Assembly (NCBI RefSeq): GCF_946477935.1 | Contig: NZ_CAMLAC010000001.1 | Coordinates: forward strand, 1-64,000 | Source: an uncultured Sphingomonas sp. | Lineage (GTDB): Bacteria > Pseudomonadota > Alphaproteobacteria > Sphingomonadales > Sphingomonadaceae | DNA: 64,000 bases | Direction: 5' to 3' | Part shown: in pieces, positions 47,341-56,348 of the stretch | How positions within the stretch are numbered: position 1 is the first letter of the stretch | Layout of the letters: each line of letters begins with the position of its first letter | Program-made: the position numbers and the translations under genes | The notes under the pieces: generated by a model | The model's database searches: none | Seen by the model: the letters and a program-made list of their open reading frames with translations, nothing else | What the model was told of the DNA's origin: nothing

Positions 47341-48209
47341 GCGACCTGCTCCTTGATAAGATCCGTCAGCGCGTCGGCCGCGCGGGTGCGATAGCGTTCC
47401 TTGTGGCGCAGCGCGTGAAAGGCGCGGTCGGGCAGCCCGAGCGGCAGCTCGACCAGATCGCCGGCCTTGAGCGCGCGCGCGACGACCAATCGCGACAAGA
47501 CGGCAACGCCGGCACCGGCCTCAACGGCGGTGCGCACCGCCTCGTTGGACGGCAGCGTCATCGCTATCGTCAGCTGGGCCGGATCAAACCCGCGCGTTCG
47601 CAGCACGTCCTCGAAGGTCGAGCGCGTACCCGATCCCTGCTCACGGACGATCCAGCGTGCAGTGCGCAGCCAGGCCTCGTCGATGCGTTCGGCTTCCTCG
47701 CGGCCGACCAGTACCATCGGGTCACGCCCGACCTTCCAGTGGGCGAGCGCCGGTTCGTCCACCTCGCCCTCGACGAAGCCGAGTTCCGCCGCGCCGCTCA
47801 GCACCTGCGCTGCCGCGCCCTCGGTGTTGTCGATCGCCAGCTCGACCGCAATCTGCGGGTGGCGTTCGTGGAAGGCGGCGAGCTTTGCCGGCAACCAATA
47901 GCTCGCGATCGTTTGGCTGGCGACGATCCGCAACGAACCACGCGCAAGCCCGGCATAGTCCGCCAGCATCATCTCGGCATGCGCTGCCCGCCCCAGCACC
48001 GCGCGCGCTTCCTCCAGAAAGCCGCGGCCCGCCTCGGTCAGCTGGATGCCACGCCCGACGCGGTGGAACAGCGGAACGCCGTAGCGCGCTTCGAGGGCCG
48101 CAACCGCGCCGGAGGCAGCGGACTGCGTGACGTTCAGCACCTCTGCTGCCTTGGTGACGTGTTCGCGCTCCGCGACACCGACGAAGATTCTGAGCTGCTC
48201 CAGGGTCAT
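47337..48209 (-). CDS. LysR-family transcriptional regulator
   Basis: MTLEQLRIFVGVAEREHVTKAAEVLNVTQSAASGAVAALEARYGVPLFHRVGRG. Confidence 0.92.
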   Translation of the reverse strand: MTLEQLRIFVGVAEREHVTKAAEVLNVTQSAASGAVAALEARYGVPLFHRVGRGIQLTEAGRGFLEEARAVLGRAAHAEMMLADYAGLARGSLRIVASQTIASYWLPAKLAAFHERHPQIAVELAIDNTEGAAAQVLSGAAELGFVEGEVDEPALAHWKVGRDPMVLVGREEAERIDEAWLRTARWIVREQGSGTRSTFEDVLRTRGFDPAQLTIAMTLPSNEAVRTAVEAGAGVAVLSRLVVARALKAGDLVELPLGLPDRAFHALRHKERYRTRAADALTDLIKEQVA

Positions 48210-48355
48210 GCAGCTTGTATCGCGCAGCCTGATCGATACGACCAACCGTTTGATATGGTCATTCTAATCTGGATATCGGAATGATCGGCAGCCTTTCGTC
48301 TGCGATGGTCTCGAAGACTTGAAGCGTTACGCGGGCCCGCGACGTTTAATCGTCC

Positions 48356-49423
48356 ATGACAGATATGATCAAGCGCAGTTCCGATCCCTACAACGCCGAG
48401 CCGACGCCCGGTGCGTTGATCGAGCGGTTCCTGACGCCGCAGGCGCTGTTCTACGTGCGCAGCCACGGGCCAGTGCCGGATCTGCCCGCCAATCATCGGA
48501 TCGAGGTGAGCGGGACGGGCATGGCGAGCCGCTCCTTCTCGGTGGAAGAACTTAAAGCTACGTTTTCCACGCACTCGGTGACAGCCGTGCTCCAATGCGC
48601 GGGTAACCGGCGCACGGACCTCCAGCAGGTCGGCAAGACGTCGGGCGATCCTTGGGATGTCGGCGCGATCGGCAATGCTGAGTGGACCGGCGTACGCCTG
48701 GCCGATGTTCTCGATGCGGTGGGCGCGCCTGATGCGTCCAACCTGTTCGTGGCGTTCACCGGCGCCGACGAGGTGGACATGGAGGGCAAGGAAGCCTTGT
48801 TCGGGGTCTCGATCGCCATGGACAAGGCGCGGCAACCCGACGTCCTCATTGCCTGGGCGATGAACGGCGAGCCGCTGACGCCCGAACACGGCGCCCCGCT
48901 CCGCATGGTGGTGCCGGGCTATGCAGGCGTGCGCAGCGCCAAATGGCTGACACGGATCGAGGTGCGCGACGCGCCTTCCGACGCACCGATCCAGGCGCAC
49001 GACTACAAGCTGTTTCCCGCCGATGTGACGAGCGACACCGTCGACTGGAGCCAAGGTCTGACGATCAATGCCATGCCGCTTAACGCCGCGATCTGCTCGC
49101 CCGGTGCGGGCGAGAGGTTGCCCGCCGGGGCGGTGCGGATTGAGGGCTATGCCATTGCCTATGACCGCCGAATTTCTCGGGTCGAAGTGTCGGTGAACGG
49201 CGGTCGCGACTGGCAACAGGCGACCTTCGCCGATGATCCGGAGACGCGCTGGGGCTGGCGGCGCTGGACCCTTGACGCCACACTCGCCAAGGGACGCCAG
49301 CACTTTGTCGCCCGCGCCTTCGACGAGACCGGGCAGGGACAGCCCGAACGACCGGACACGATGTGGAACTTCGCCGGCTACCTGTGCACCGCCTGGCACC
49401 ACGTTCACGTGCTGGTCGAATGA
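48356..49423 (+). CDS. Sulfite oxidase-family molybdopterin enzyme (second copy, no export signal)
   Basis: VTAVLQCAGNRRTDLQQVGKTSGDPWDVGAIGNAEWTGVRLADVL; SRVEVSVNGGRDWQQA. Confidence 0.88.
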   Translation: MTDMIKRSSDPYNAEPTPGALIERFLTPQALFYVRSHGPVPDLPANHRIEVSGTGMASRSFSVEELKATFSTHSVTAVLQCAGNRRTDLQQVGKTSGDPWDVGAIGNAEWTGVRLADVLDAVGAPDASNLFVAFTGADEVDMEGKEALFGVSIAMDKARQPDVLIAWAMNGEPLTPEHGAPLRMVVPGYAGVRSAKWLTRIEVRDAPSDAPIQAHDYKLFPADVTSDTVDWSQGLTINAMPLNAAICSPGAGERLPAGAVRIEGYAIAYDRRISRVEVSVNGGRDWQQATFADDPETRWGWRRWTLDATLAKGRQHFVARAFDETGQGQPERPDTMWNFAGYLCTAWHHVHVLVE

Positions 49424-49932
49424 TCGAAGCGTCAGCGGCATCGGACATCGGCTTCTGGATCGACGTGATCGGCCGGCTGGTCGTGGCGACCGCGGCCGGG
49501 ATGGTGCTTGGTTGGGAACGCTCGCGCGAGAACCGGCAGATTATGGGGTTGCGGACGCTAGGTCTGGTCGGTCTGGCGAGTTGCATCGCCGTGCAGGCGA
49601 TCGTGCATAGTGGCCTGCCGAATGTAAACGCCGACGCCGCAGGGCGGGCGATGCAGGGCATTCTGTCCGGCGTCGGCTTCATCGGTGCCGGTGCGGTGCT
49701 GCGGGTCGGCCAGGGTCAGGAAGTGCATGGTTTGGCGACCGCCGCGTGCATCTGGGTGACGGCCACGATCGGCGCGGCAGCGGGATTGGCGGTGTGGCCG
49801 CTCATCATCGGCGGGGTGAGCCTTGCAATGCTCGTCCTGTTTGTCGGCGCGCCGCTGGAACGCCGCATCCGCGAGCGGGCTCGCCTGACGCCGGCCGAGG
49901 CCGACAGGAAGGATGCCGAGCGCAAGCCCTAA
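49420..49932 (+). CDS. MgtC/SapB-family membrane protein
   Basis: GWERSRENRQIMGLRTLGLVGLASC; GILSGVGFIGAGAVLR. Confidence 0.9.
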   Translation: MIEASAASDIGFWIDVIGRLVVATAAGMVLGWERSRENRQIMGLRTLGLVGLASCIAVQAIVHSGLPNVNADAAGRAMQGILSGVGFIGAGAVLRVGQGQEVHGLATAACIWVTATIGAAAGLAVWPLIIGGVSLAMLVLFVGAPLERRIRERARLTPAEADRKDAERKP

Positions 49933-49984
49933 TCGCGCTGGCCTGCCCGGTGCCTGTCGGTGCTGAGGAGCAGCAAGGGCGCTA

Positions 49985-50755
49985 TCAGGACACCAGCGCC
50001 GCATCGGCCTGCCGCCGGACTTCATCGGCAATCGGATGCAGCTCGGCCGCAGGCCGCTCGCCCACCACACTATAGCCGATCCCGTCGACCGCCCATGTGA
50101 CCCGGCCCATGGTCCCGCTGGACGTGCTGGTCATGCTCGCAGTCTTGTCGATCTGCATAGGCCTCGTCAGCACCGCGAGTTTCGACGCTTGCGGTCCGTC
50201 GTAGAGGAGCAGTGCCGCAGGGCCGTGAGGCGTCGCGACCAATCGCCCCCCCCCATAGCGGTAACCGGCTGTGCTGAGGTCCGGGATGGTGACGCGCTCA
50301 CCCAGTCGGGCGGAGGTCCATCGGATCAGCATGGCGCGCTGGTCGGGGCCGATCTCCGCCGGTCGTATCCGGTCGGCGGCATAGACACGGAAATTGTCAC
50401 TCGCCTCGTTGGCCAGCGCCGCGATGCCCGCGCGGGGTTCACCGCTCCACTTCGCGCTCGACCAACCACCGCCAAACCCGACCGCCAGCAGAAGTGACGC
50501 GGCGATGGCGAATTGCCATCGCGGCTGACGTTGCCGCCCCCTGATGGCTGCGACGCGCATCGTCGCCGGGATCGGTTCATCCGCGATCGGGGCAAACAGG
50601 GATGCAAGGGCTCGCGCCTGCTCCGCCTGTTCCCGCAAACGGGCATGCAGGTCCGGCTGGCCTTCAAGATAGGCGTCGACCAGGCGCTGCCGCTCGGGCG
50701 ACAGCCTGCCATCGATCCACGCGGCCAGATCGTCCTCGCCGATCGGGCTGGTCAT
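49985..50755 (-). CDS. Anti-sigma factor (zinc-finger-less, membrane)
   Basis: MTSPIGEDDLAAWIDGRLSPERQRLVDAYL; TM; ATGA overlap with sigma gene. Confidence 0.82.
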   Translation of the reverse strand: MTSPIGEDDLAAWIDGRLSPERQRLVDAYLEGQPDLHARLREQAEQARALASLFAPIADEPIPATMRVAAIRGRQRQPRWQFAIAASLLLAVGFGGGWSSAKWSGEPRAGIAALANEASDNFRVYAADRIRPAEIGPDQRAMLIRWTSARLGERVTIPDLSTAGYRYGGGRLVATPHGPAALLLYDGPQASKLAVLTRPMQIDKTASMTSTSSGTMGRVTWAVDGIGYSVVGERPAAELHPIADEVRRQADAALVS

Positions 50756-51261
50756 TGCACACTCCTCAATCGCGGCCGTTCACCCTCCCGGAGGAGGGTC
50801 GCCAGTCGGTCGCGCGCCCGGAATATGCGCGACATCACCGTGCCCAGCGGCACGCCGACAACGGCAGCGACCTCCGCATAGGGCAGGCCCTCGACCGATA
50901 CGAGGAGCAGCACCGTTCGCTGCTCCTCGGGCAACGCATCAAGGGCGCGCAGCAGGTCGCGGTGGTGCAGGCCTGTGTCCTGATCGGCCGGACGGCCGAG
51001 CGTGGCGTCGTCCACGAGGTGGAGCGGAACCGCCGTACCTCGCCGGCTATGCTGCCGCTGATGGTCGACCAACAGATTGTGCAGGATCGTATAGACCCAT
51101 GGGCGCACCTCCGCCCCGCGTCGTTGTCGCCAGCGCCCGACCGCGCGCTCGAGACAATCCTGCACCACGTCATCTGCCATTGCCCGATCGCGCAACCACG
51201 ACCGGGCATAGCGGCGCAGACCGGGGATCAGGGGCTCGATCGCGGCGGTAAGCGGGTCCAT
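50752..51261 (-). CDS. ECF-family RNA polymerase sigma factor
   Basis: LRRYARSWLRDRAMADDVVQDCLERA; LPYAEVAAVVGVPLGTVMSRIFRARDRL. Confidence 0.92.
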   Translation of the reverse strand: MDPLTAAIEPLIPGLRRYARSWLRDRAMADDVVQDCLERAVGRWRQRRGAEVRPWVYTILHNLLVDHQRQHSRRGTAVPLHLVDDATLGRPADQDTGLHHRDLLRALDALPEEQRTVLLLVSVEGLPYAEVAAVVGVPLGTVMSRIFRARDRLATLLREGERPRLRSVQ

Positions 51262-51262
51262 G

Positions 51263-52702
51263 TCAGTCGCGCTGTACCTGCACGATGCGTCCCGGCGCGC
51301 CGTTCACCACCTCAGCGACCGCCAGAAAACGGCGGGGCGTCGCGGTGCTGCCTTGAACGATCTGCCGGATCGGACCCGACGCGTTCACGATCGCCGCACC
51401 TGCCGGGTTGCTCATGAAGTTCGCAAGCGGCTCTACAGCGCCGCTACCATCCGCGTTGGCCGTCAGCACGAGCATGTAGGGCTTCTTGGGCTGCAAACCG
51501 GTAACGGCACTCTGCACGACCTGAATGATGCCTTGGTCGAAGAGGGTAATGCTGCTTGCCGTACCCCTGCCGCCGATCGGCCCCATAGTCAGATGCAACG
51601 CTTTGCCGGCCGTGCCGAGCGGCTGGAGATTGTCGGTACCGGGGCCTGTCGGAACAGCGTTCGGCACATAGGCGATCGCCTGCGGTGCCTGTCCGACCGG
51701 CACGGTGGCGACGACCGTGTTGCCAGCGGTGTCGATCGCGGCCAGCTTATCGGCATTCTCCAGCCCGACATAGATGCGCCGACCGTCGCCCGACGGCCAG
51801 ACACCGTGCGGCATCTTGCCGACCGGGATGGTGGCGACGGGCGCGAAGTCGGATGTGCGAAACACCCTGACCGTATTCTCCCCGCCGACCGTCACATAGG
51901 CGAACTGCCCCTTGGCCGTGCGGGCGAAGTTGACGTGATTGGTGATCGGCCCGGTATCCAGCACCTTGAGGATTGTGAAGGGTGGCCTGGCATCGAATGC
52001 GACCGTCTTGCCGATGTCCTTTAGCGTAAACCACACCTGCTTGCCGTCCGGCGTCGCGGCGATGTTGGGACAGAAGGGGCTCGGCTGTGCCACCTGTCCG
52101 ACTTGCGCGTGGGTCGCGACATCGAACACGGCCAACACCGGATTGAACGACGAACAGACATAGCCGTACCGGCCATCGGGCGAGAAGATCGTCATACCCG
52201 GACCACCGGGCGTCTTGATGCGACCCGTCTCCTTGTACGTCGTAGGGTCGAGCACGGTGATATAGTCTTCGCCACGTACCGTGACCCACACCTCCTTGCC
52301 GTCCGGCGTGAAGAACGCCTCGTGCGGACTGCGTCCGACATAGGTCGTGTGCTTGACGGTGTTGGTGGCGGTGTCGATCCACGACACGGCGTTCGATCCG
52401 ATCGACACGACCGCCAAGGTCTTCCCGTCCGGCGAGAAGCCGAGGCCGTGGACCAGCACCTGTCCCTTGTAGAGCGGGGAAAAGTTCATCGGCTGGGGAT
52501 CGCCGAGCTTGATGACGCCGAGCAGCCGGTTGTCGGCCGGGTCGGTCACCGACACGGTGTTGGAGAATTGTTCAGACGCATAGACCCGGTCGCGGTGGCT
52601 GACGGGTACGTCCTTGGCATTCCACGGCGCCTGCTGGGCCATGGCGATGCCCGGTGCGGCGCTCATCAGCAAGGCGGCCGAGCGCAGTATGGTCCGGATC
52701 AT
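51263..52702 (-). CDS. YncE-like beta-propeller periplasmic protein
   Basis: Signal peptide; repeated blades (SPDGKTLAVVS, TPDGKEVWVTV, SPDGRYGYV). Confidence 0.82.
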   Translation of the reverse strand: MIRTILRSAALLMSAAPGIAMAQQAPWNAKDVPVSHRDRVYASEQFSNTVSVTDPADNRLLGVIKLGDPQPMNFSPLYKGQVLVHGLGFSPDGKTLAVVSIGSNAVSWIDTATNTVKHTTYVGRSPHEAFFTPDGKEVWVTVRGEDYITVLDPTTYKETGRIKTPGGPGMTIFSPDGRYGYVCSSFNPVLAVFDVATHAQVGQVAQPSPFCPNIAATPDGKQVWFTLKDIGKTVAFDARPPFTILKVLDTGPITNHVNFARTAKGQFAYVTVGGENTVRVFRTSDFAPVATIPVGKMPHGVWPSGDGRRIYVGLENADKLAAIDTAGNTVVATVPVGQAPQAIAYVPNAVPTGPGTDNLQPLGTAGKALHLTMGPIGGRGTASSITLFDQGIIQVVQSAVTGLQPKKPYMLVLTANADGSGAVEPLANFMSNPAGAAIVNASGPIRQIVQGSTATPRRFLAVAEVVNGAPGRIVQVQRD

Positions 52703-52703
52703 G

Positions 52704-53087
52704 TCAGTGCTCCATATGACTGTGGTGGTCGCCGCCCTGCGTCGGGGCTGGCGTCGAAGGGGGTAGCGGCTGACCGATCGCCAGCTTCATGGCGGCGATC
52801 TCCTGCTGCTGATCAATGATGATTTCTTGCGCGATGCGCTTGAGCTGCTCGTTATGGCCGTAGCGCAGTTCCGCCACCGCCATATCGATGGCGCCCTGAT
52901 GATGCGGGAGCATCATCGTGACGAAGTCGCGGTCGACATCGCCGGACGGCTTGACCATCATGCCCGCCATCATCCGGTCCATCGCGGCAGACGCCATGCT
53001 GGCGTAGCCATCGGCGGGAGCGGCCGCGACTGCGCCGGTGAGCAGGGCCGAAGCCACCAGGCCCAGCATCCAATCTCGTCTATGCAT
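52704..53087 (-). CDS. DUF305-domain exported protein
   Basis: DRDFVTMMLPHHQGAIDMAVAELRYGHNEQLKRIAQEIIIDQQQEIAAM. Confidence 0.88.
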   Translation of the reverse strand: MHRRDWMLGLVASALLTGAVAAAPADGYASMASAAMDRMMAGMMVKPSGDVDRDFVTMMLPHHQGAIDMAVAELRYGHNEQLKRIAQEIIIDQQQEIAAMKLAIGQPLPPSTPAPTQGGDHHSHMEH

Positions 53088-53117
53088 AAGCCCCTCCGGC
53101 GCATCAGTCTCGAAAGC

Positions 53118-53145
53118 GTAGACGATGCTCGTCCGGGTTTATTCC
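53118..53145 (-). promoter_or_regulatory. Candidate ECF promoter for the DUF305/propeller/sigma/anti-sigma operon
   Basis: Minus strand GGAATAA ... CGTCTAC, typical ECF -35/-10 elements and spacing. Confidence 0.5.
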
Positions 53146-53337
53146 ATGGGCGGAGCCAATTATTTATCCTCACCAAAACAATGGTCTTATCGTGACCCTG
53201 CCGTTGGTTGACCACGTCGCCGTCGGACAGCATATGCGCAGGCACGGTGATGGATTTCCGCCGGGCCATCTGGCCGAACCGCCCTCGCAAGGGCCGATGA
53301 TTCCTACCAGGCGCCGCAAGGCAGCGAAGGAGGAATC

Positions 53338-54729
53338 GTGCGCGCGACGTTTCGTAATCTGTACCATGAGTTCAACGTAGCGGCGTTCTTTCGCGACCGG
53401 CGCGACCATACCATGTCGGTGGTTCGCTGGACGCTGATCCTGCTGCCGATGGCGGCGCTGGTCGGAACGTTGTGTGCGGCCTTCCTGTGGAGCCTTGATG
53501 CCGCCACACAGGCCCGCTTCGACCATCCCTGGCTGCTGTATTTCCTGCCCGTGGGCGGGGCAGCCATTGCGCTTCTCTATCATCATACCGGACGCTCGGT
53601 CGAAGCCGGTAACAATCTGATCGTCGAGCAGATACATGAGCCCGGGGGCGGCGTGCCGCTCCGTATGGCGCCGCTGGTCTTCCTCGGCACCATCGCGACG
53701 CATCTGTTCGGCGGCTCGGCGGGACGCGAGGGAACCGCCGTGCAGCTCGGCGGTAGCCTTGCCAGTGCCATCGCCAGCATGTTCCGTCTCGACACATCGG
53801 GCATTCGCATCCTGTTGATGACCGGCGTGGCGGCAGGCTTCGGCGCGGTGTTCGGCACCCCCTTAGCAGGCGCTGTGTTCGCCCTCGAAGTGCTGGCGCT
53901 CGGCCGCGTCGAATATGGCGGGATCATACCGTGCCTGCTTGCCGCGCTAGCTGGGGACTGGACGTGTCACGCCTGGGGCATTCATCACACACTTTACCAC
54001 ATCGCCTATGCCGGCCCTGCCACGGGCGCGCTGCTGGTCGAGCCGCTAATGCTCCTCAAGGCGACGATCGCAGGCGTCGCTTTCGGGCTGACCGGCCTCG
54101 TCTTCGCTGAAGCGAACCATGCATTCGGCGGCTTCCTCAAGCGTCACATACCTTACGGGCCTGCTCGTGCCGCCGTGGGCGGCGTTTTGGTCATCACGCT
54201 GGTCGGGATAGTTGGCACCCGCGGCTATCTCGGCCTTGGTGTATGGTCCGCCATCCCAGGCGACCCGACGATCGCCGGCTTCTTCAACGGCCCGGTCGAT
54301 CGATGGAGCTGGGCGCTCAAGATGTTGTTCACCGTCGTGACGCTGAGCGCGGGCTTCAAGGGTGGCGAGGTGACGCCGCTGTTCTTCATTGGTGCTGCGC
54401 TCGGCAACACGCTCGGCTGGCTGCTCGGTGCGCCGCTCGACCTGTTCGCAGCGCTCGGCTTCGTCGCTGTATTCGCCGGTGCCGCCAACACGCCGCTGGC
54501 CTGTACAATCATGGGGATCGAGCTGTTCGGTGCCACCCCTGCCGTGCCGATCGCGGTGGCCTGCTTCGTCGCCTACATCAGCTCGGGCCATAACGGCATC
54601 TATCTGTCGCAGCGAATTGCCGTGCCCAAGCGTCCCGGCCGCGCTCATACCGGTATGGTGACGCTGCGCGACACCCGCGCCTCCCGTCGTAGCCGGTGCC
54701 CTTCCAACACCGTCAAGGAGCATAACTGA
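53338..54729 (+). CDS. CLC-family channel/antiporter, fluoride-type signature
   Basis: [74 protein letters not shown]. Confidence 0.88.
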   Translation: MRATFRNLYHEFNVAAFFRDRRDHTMSVVRWTLILLPMAALVGTLCAAFLWSLDAATQARFDHPWLLYFLPVGGAAIALLYHHTGRSVEAGNNLIVEQIHEPGGGVPLRMAPLVFLGTIATHLFGGSAGREGTAVQLGGSLASAIASMFRLDTSGIRILLMTGVAAGFGAVFGTPLAGAVFALEVLALGRVEYGGIIPCLLAALAGDWTCHAWGIHHTLYHIAYAGPATGALLVEPLMLLKATIAGVAFGLTGLVFAEANHAFGGFLKRHIPYGPARAAVGGVLVITLVGIVGTRGYLGLGVWSAIPGDPTIAGFFNGPVDRWSWALKMLFTVVTLSAGFKGGEVTPLFFIGAALGNTLGWLLGAPLDLFAALGFVAVFAGAANTPLACTIMGIELFGATPAVPIAVACFVAYISSGHNGIYLSQRIAVPKRPGRAHTGMVTLRDTRASRRSRCPSNTVKEHN

Positions 54730-55094
54730 TGCCCCACAAGGTCATGCACAGCGAAATCGGAATGATCCGCATCTACATGAAGCCGTCCGACAAGGCTGCT
54801 GGGTCGTCCAGCTTCTGGTCGCGCAAACCGCTCTATCGGGAGCTGATCGCACAGGCGAGGCGCGACGGCATCATGAACGCCGTCGCCCATCACACCCACT
54901 ACGGCTACAGCAATCACGGCCCGATCCGGGAAAACGGCTCCGAGATCTCCGATCCGCACCTGACGATGTGCGTCGAGCTGATCGGCCAGCGCGGCGAGCT
55001 GGAGCGCTTCTGCGAGGGGCATGGCGACCTGCTCGGCGGCAAGGTGATCGTCTACAAGCATCTGGAGCATTGGAGCATTGCCCTACGGGCTTGA
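54729..55094 (+). CDS. DUF190-domain protein
   Basis: MIRIYMKPSDKAAGSSSFWSRKPLYRELIAQARRDGIMNAVAHHTHYGYSNHG; overlaps the CLC gene. Confidence 0.82.
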   Translation: MPHKVMHSEIGMIRIYMKPSDKAAGSSSFWSRKPLYRELIAQARRDGIMNAVAHHTHYGYSNHGPIRENGSEISDPHLTMCVELIGQRGELERFCEGHGDLLGGKVIVYKHLEHWSIALRA

Positions 55095-55223
55095 TCCATG
55101 AAGAGTCCTCCGATGATAGCGGAGTCAATCAATAGCCGCAGTTGCCTAGATGCTGGTTATCTTGATCCTATTGTTTGCCGCTATCGCCACATCGATCTAC
55201 GTGGCGCGCTAGTGGAATTGATG

Positions 55224-55373
55224 TCAATCGTTGCTCTGATTTTCTGATCCTGCCGGCTTGGTGAGCTTTGCTTTTTTGTCTTTTTCGCGGATGATTTCTT
55301 CCAGTTCGGCCATCTCCGCCGTTTCCTCGGTAGTCGGCACGTCCTTATTCTTCATGGTCATGGCATCCTCCAT
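55224..55373 (-). CDS. Small hypothetical protein
   Basis: Charged short ORF MEDAMTMKNKDVPTTEETAEMAELEEIIREKDKKAKL. Confidence 0.35.
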   Translation of the reverse strand: MEDAMTMKNKDVPTTEETAEMAELEEIIREKDKKAKLTKPAGSENQSND

Positions 55374-55570
55374 TGCAAATGAACGCGCGGAACCGCCAAG
55401 TGCTGGCAATATTTCCCTCCACCTTTGGCTTCCCCGATTGAGAAAGTTCGGGGGCAAGGCAATAAGCCACTACCGGCGCCGCCATCGTCCTCGGCTTGGT
55501 TTACCCAAATGTGTTCCCGATTGCTCTTTCTCAAATGTGATCATCGGGCATGGAAAATGAAGAGCCCGAA

Positions 55571-55600
55571 CCGCCAGAAAAACGACCGGTTTTCTGGCGG
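55571..55600. repeat. Perfect inverted repeat upstream of resolvase gene (candidate res subsite)
   Basis: CCGCCAGAAAA-ACGACCGG-TTTTCTGGCGG; further TTTTCTGGC half-copy at 55686-55694. Confidence 0.7.
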
Positions 55601-55703
55601 TCGAGGATTTTGCCTCCTCAGCGCATTCCGAAGATCGGAAAACCCGTTGCGGAAACCACCGGCACATTGCAGGGTACCGGATGACTTTTCTGGCAGGGTA
55701 ACG

Positions 55704-56348
55704 ATGCTCATCGGATATGTGAGGGTGTCCAAGGCTGACGGGTCGCAGACGCTGGCACCCCAGCGCGATGCGTTGCTCGCTGCTGGCGTCGATCCCTCGC
55801 GAATTTATGAAGACCTCGCGTCGGGGCGGCATGACTCGCGACCTGGCCTGACCGCGTGCCTGAAGGCACTGCAGCCCGGCAACACACTGGTCCTCTGGAA
55901 GCTGGATCGTCTTGGGCGCGACCTCCGCCATCTGGTAGTCACGGCCGAGGCGCTACGCGAACGCGGCATCGGGCTGAAGGTGCTGGCGGGCGCCGGCGCG
56001 CAGATCGACACCACGACAGCTAACGGCCGGCTTGCCTTCGGCATCTTCGCGGCTTTCGCCGAGTTCGAACGTGAGCTTATTGCTGAACGCACGCAGGCGG
56101 GGCTTGCTGCTGCACGTGCACGGGGCCGGATGGGCGGTCGGCCTCGCAAGATGGATAAGGCCACGCTGGCGATGGCAATGGCCGCCATGTCCGACCGCAA
56201 CGCGATCGCAGCCGATGTCGCGCGCCGTCTCGGGATGACGACCACGACACTCTATATGTACGTGAATGGCGACGGCACGCCCAAGGCGCCGGGCCAGGCG
56301 CTGCTCGACGGTGTGCCGTATCGCAAAGAACGGCTGCAAGCCGCGTGA
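55704..56348 (+). CDS. Serine recombinase/resolvase (Tn3 TnpR-like)
   Basis: MLIGYVRVSKADGSQTLAPQRDAL; LVLWKLDRLGRDLRHL; AFAEFERELIAERTQAGLAAARARGRMGGRP. Confidence 0.92.
   Translation: MLIGYVRVSKADGSQTLAPQRDALLAAGVDPSRIYEDLASGRHDSRPGLTACLKALQPGNTLVLWKLDRLGRDLRHLVVTAEALRERGIGLKVLAGAGAQIDTTTANGRLAFGIFAAFAEFERELIAERTQAGLAAARARGRMGGRPRKMDKATLAMAMAAMSDRNAIAADVARRLGMTTTTLYMYVNGDGTPKAPGQALLDGVPYRKERLQAA

Noticed and set aside
50752-51261. Idea that the AGGGRT-N13-GCGTA motif is also recognised by the second ECF sigma
   Set aside because: No copy of the motif seen upstream of that operon, which instead shows a GGAATAA/CGTCTAC-type sequence.
55150-55212. Tiny 20-aa hydrophobic ORF (MLVILILLFAAIATSIYVAR)
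   Set aside because: Could be a small membrane protein, but too short to support without homologues or ribosome profiling.
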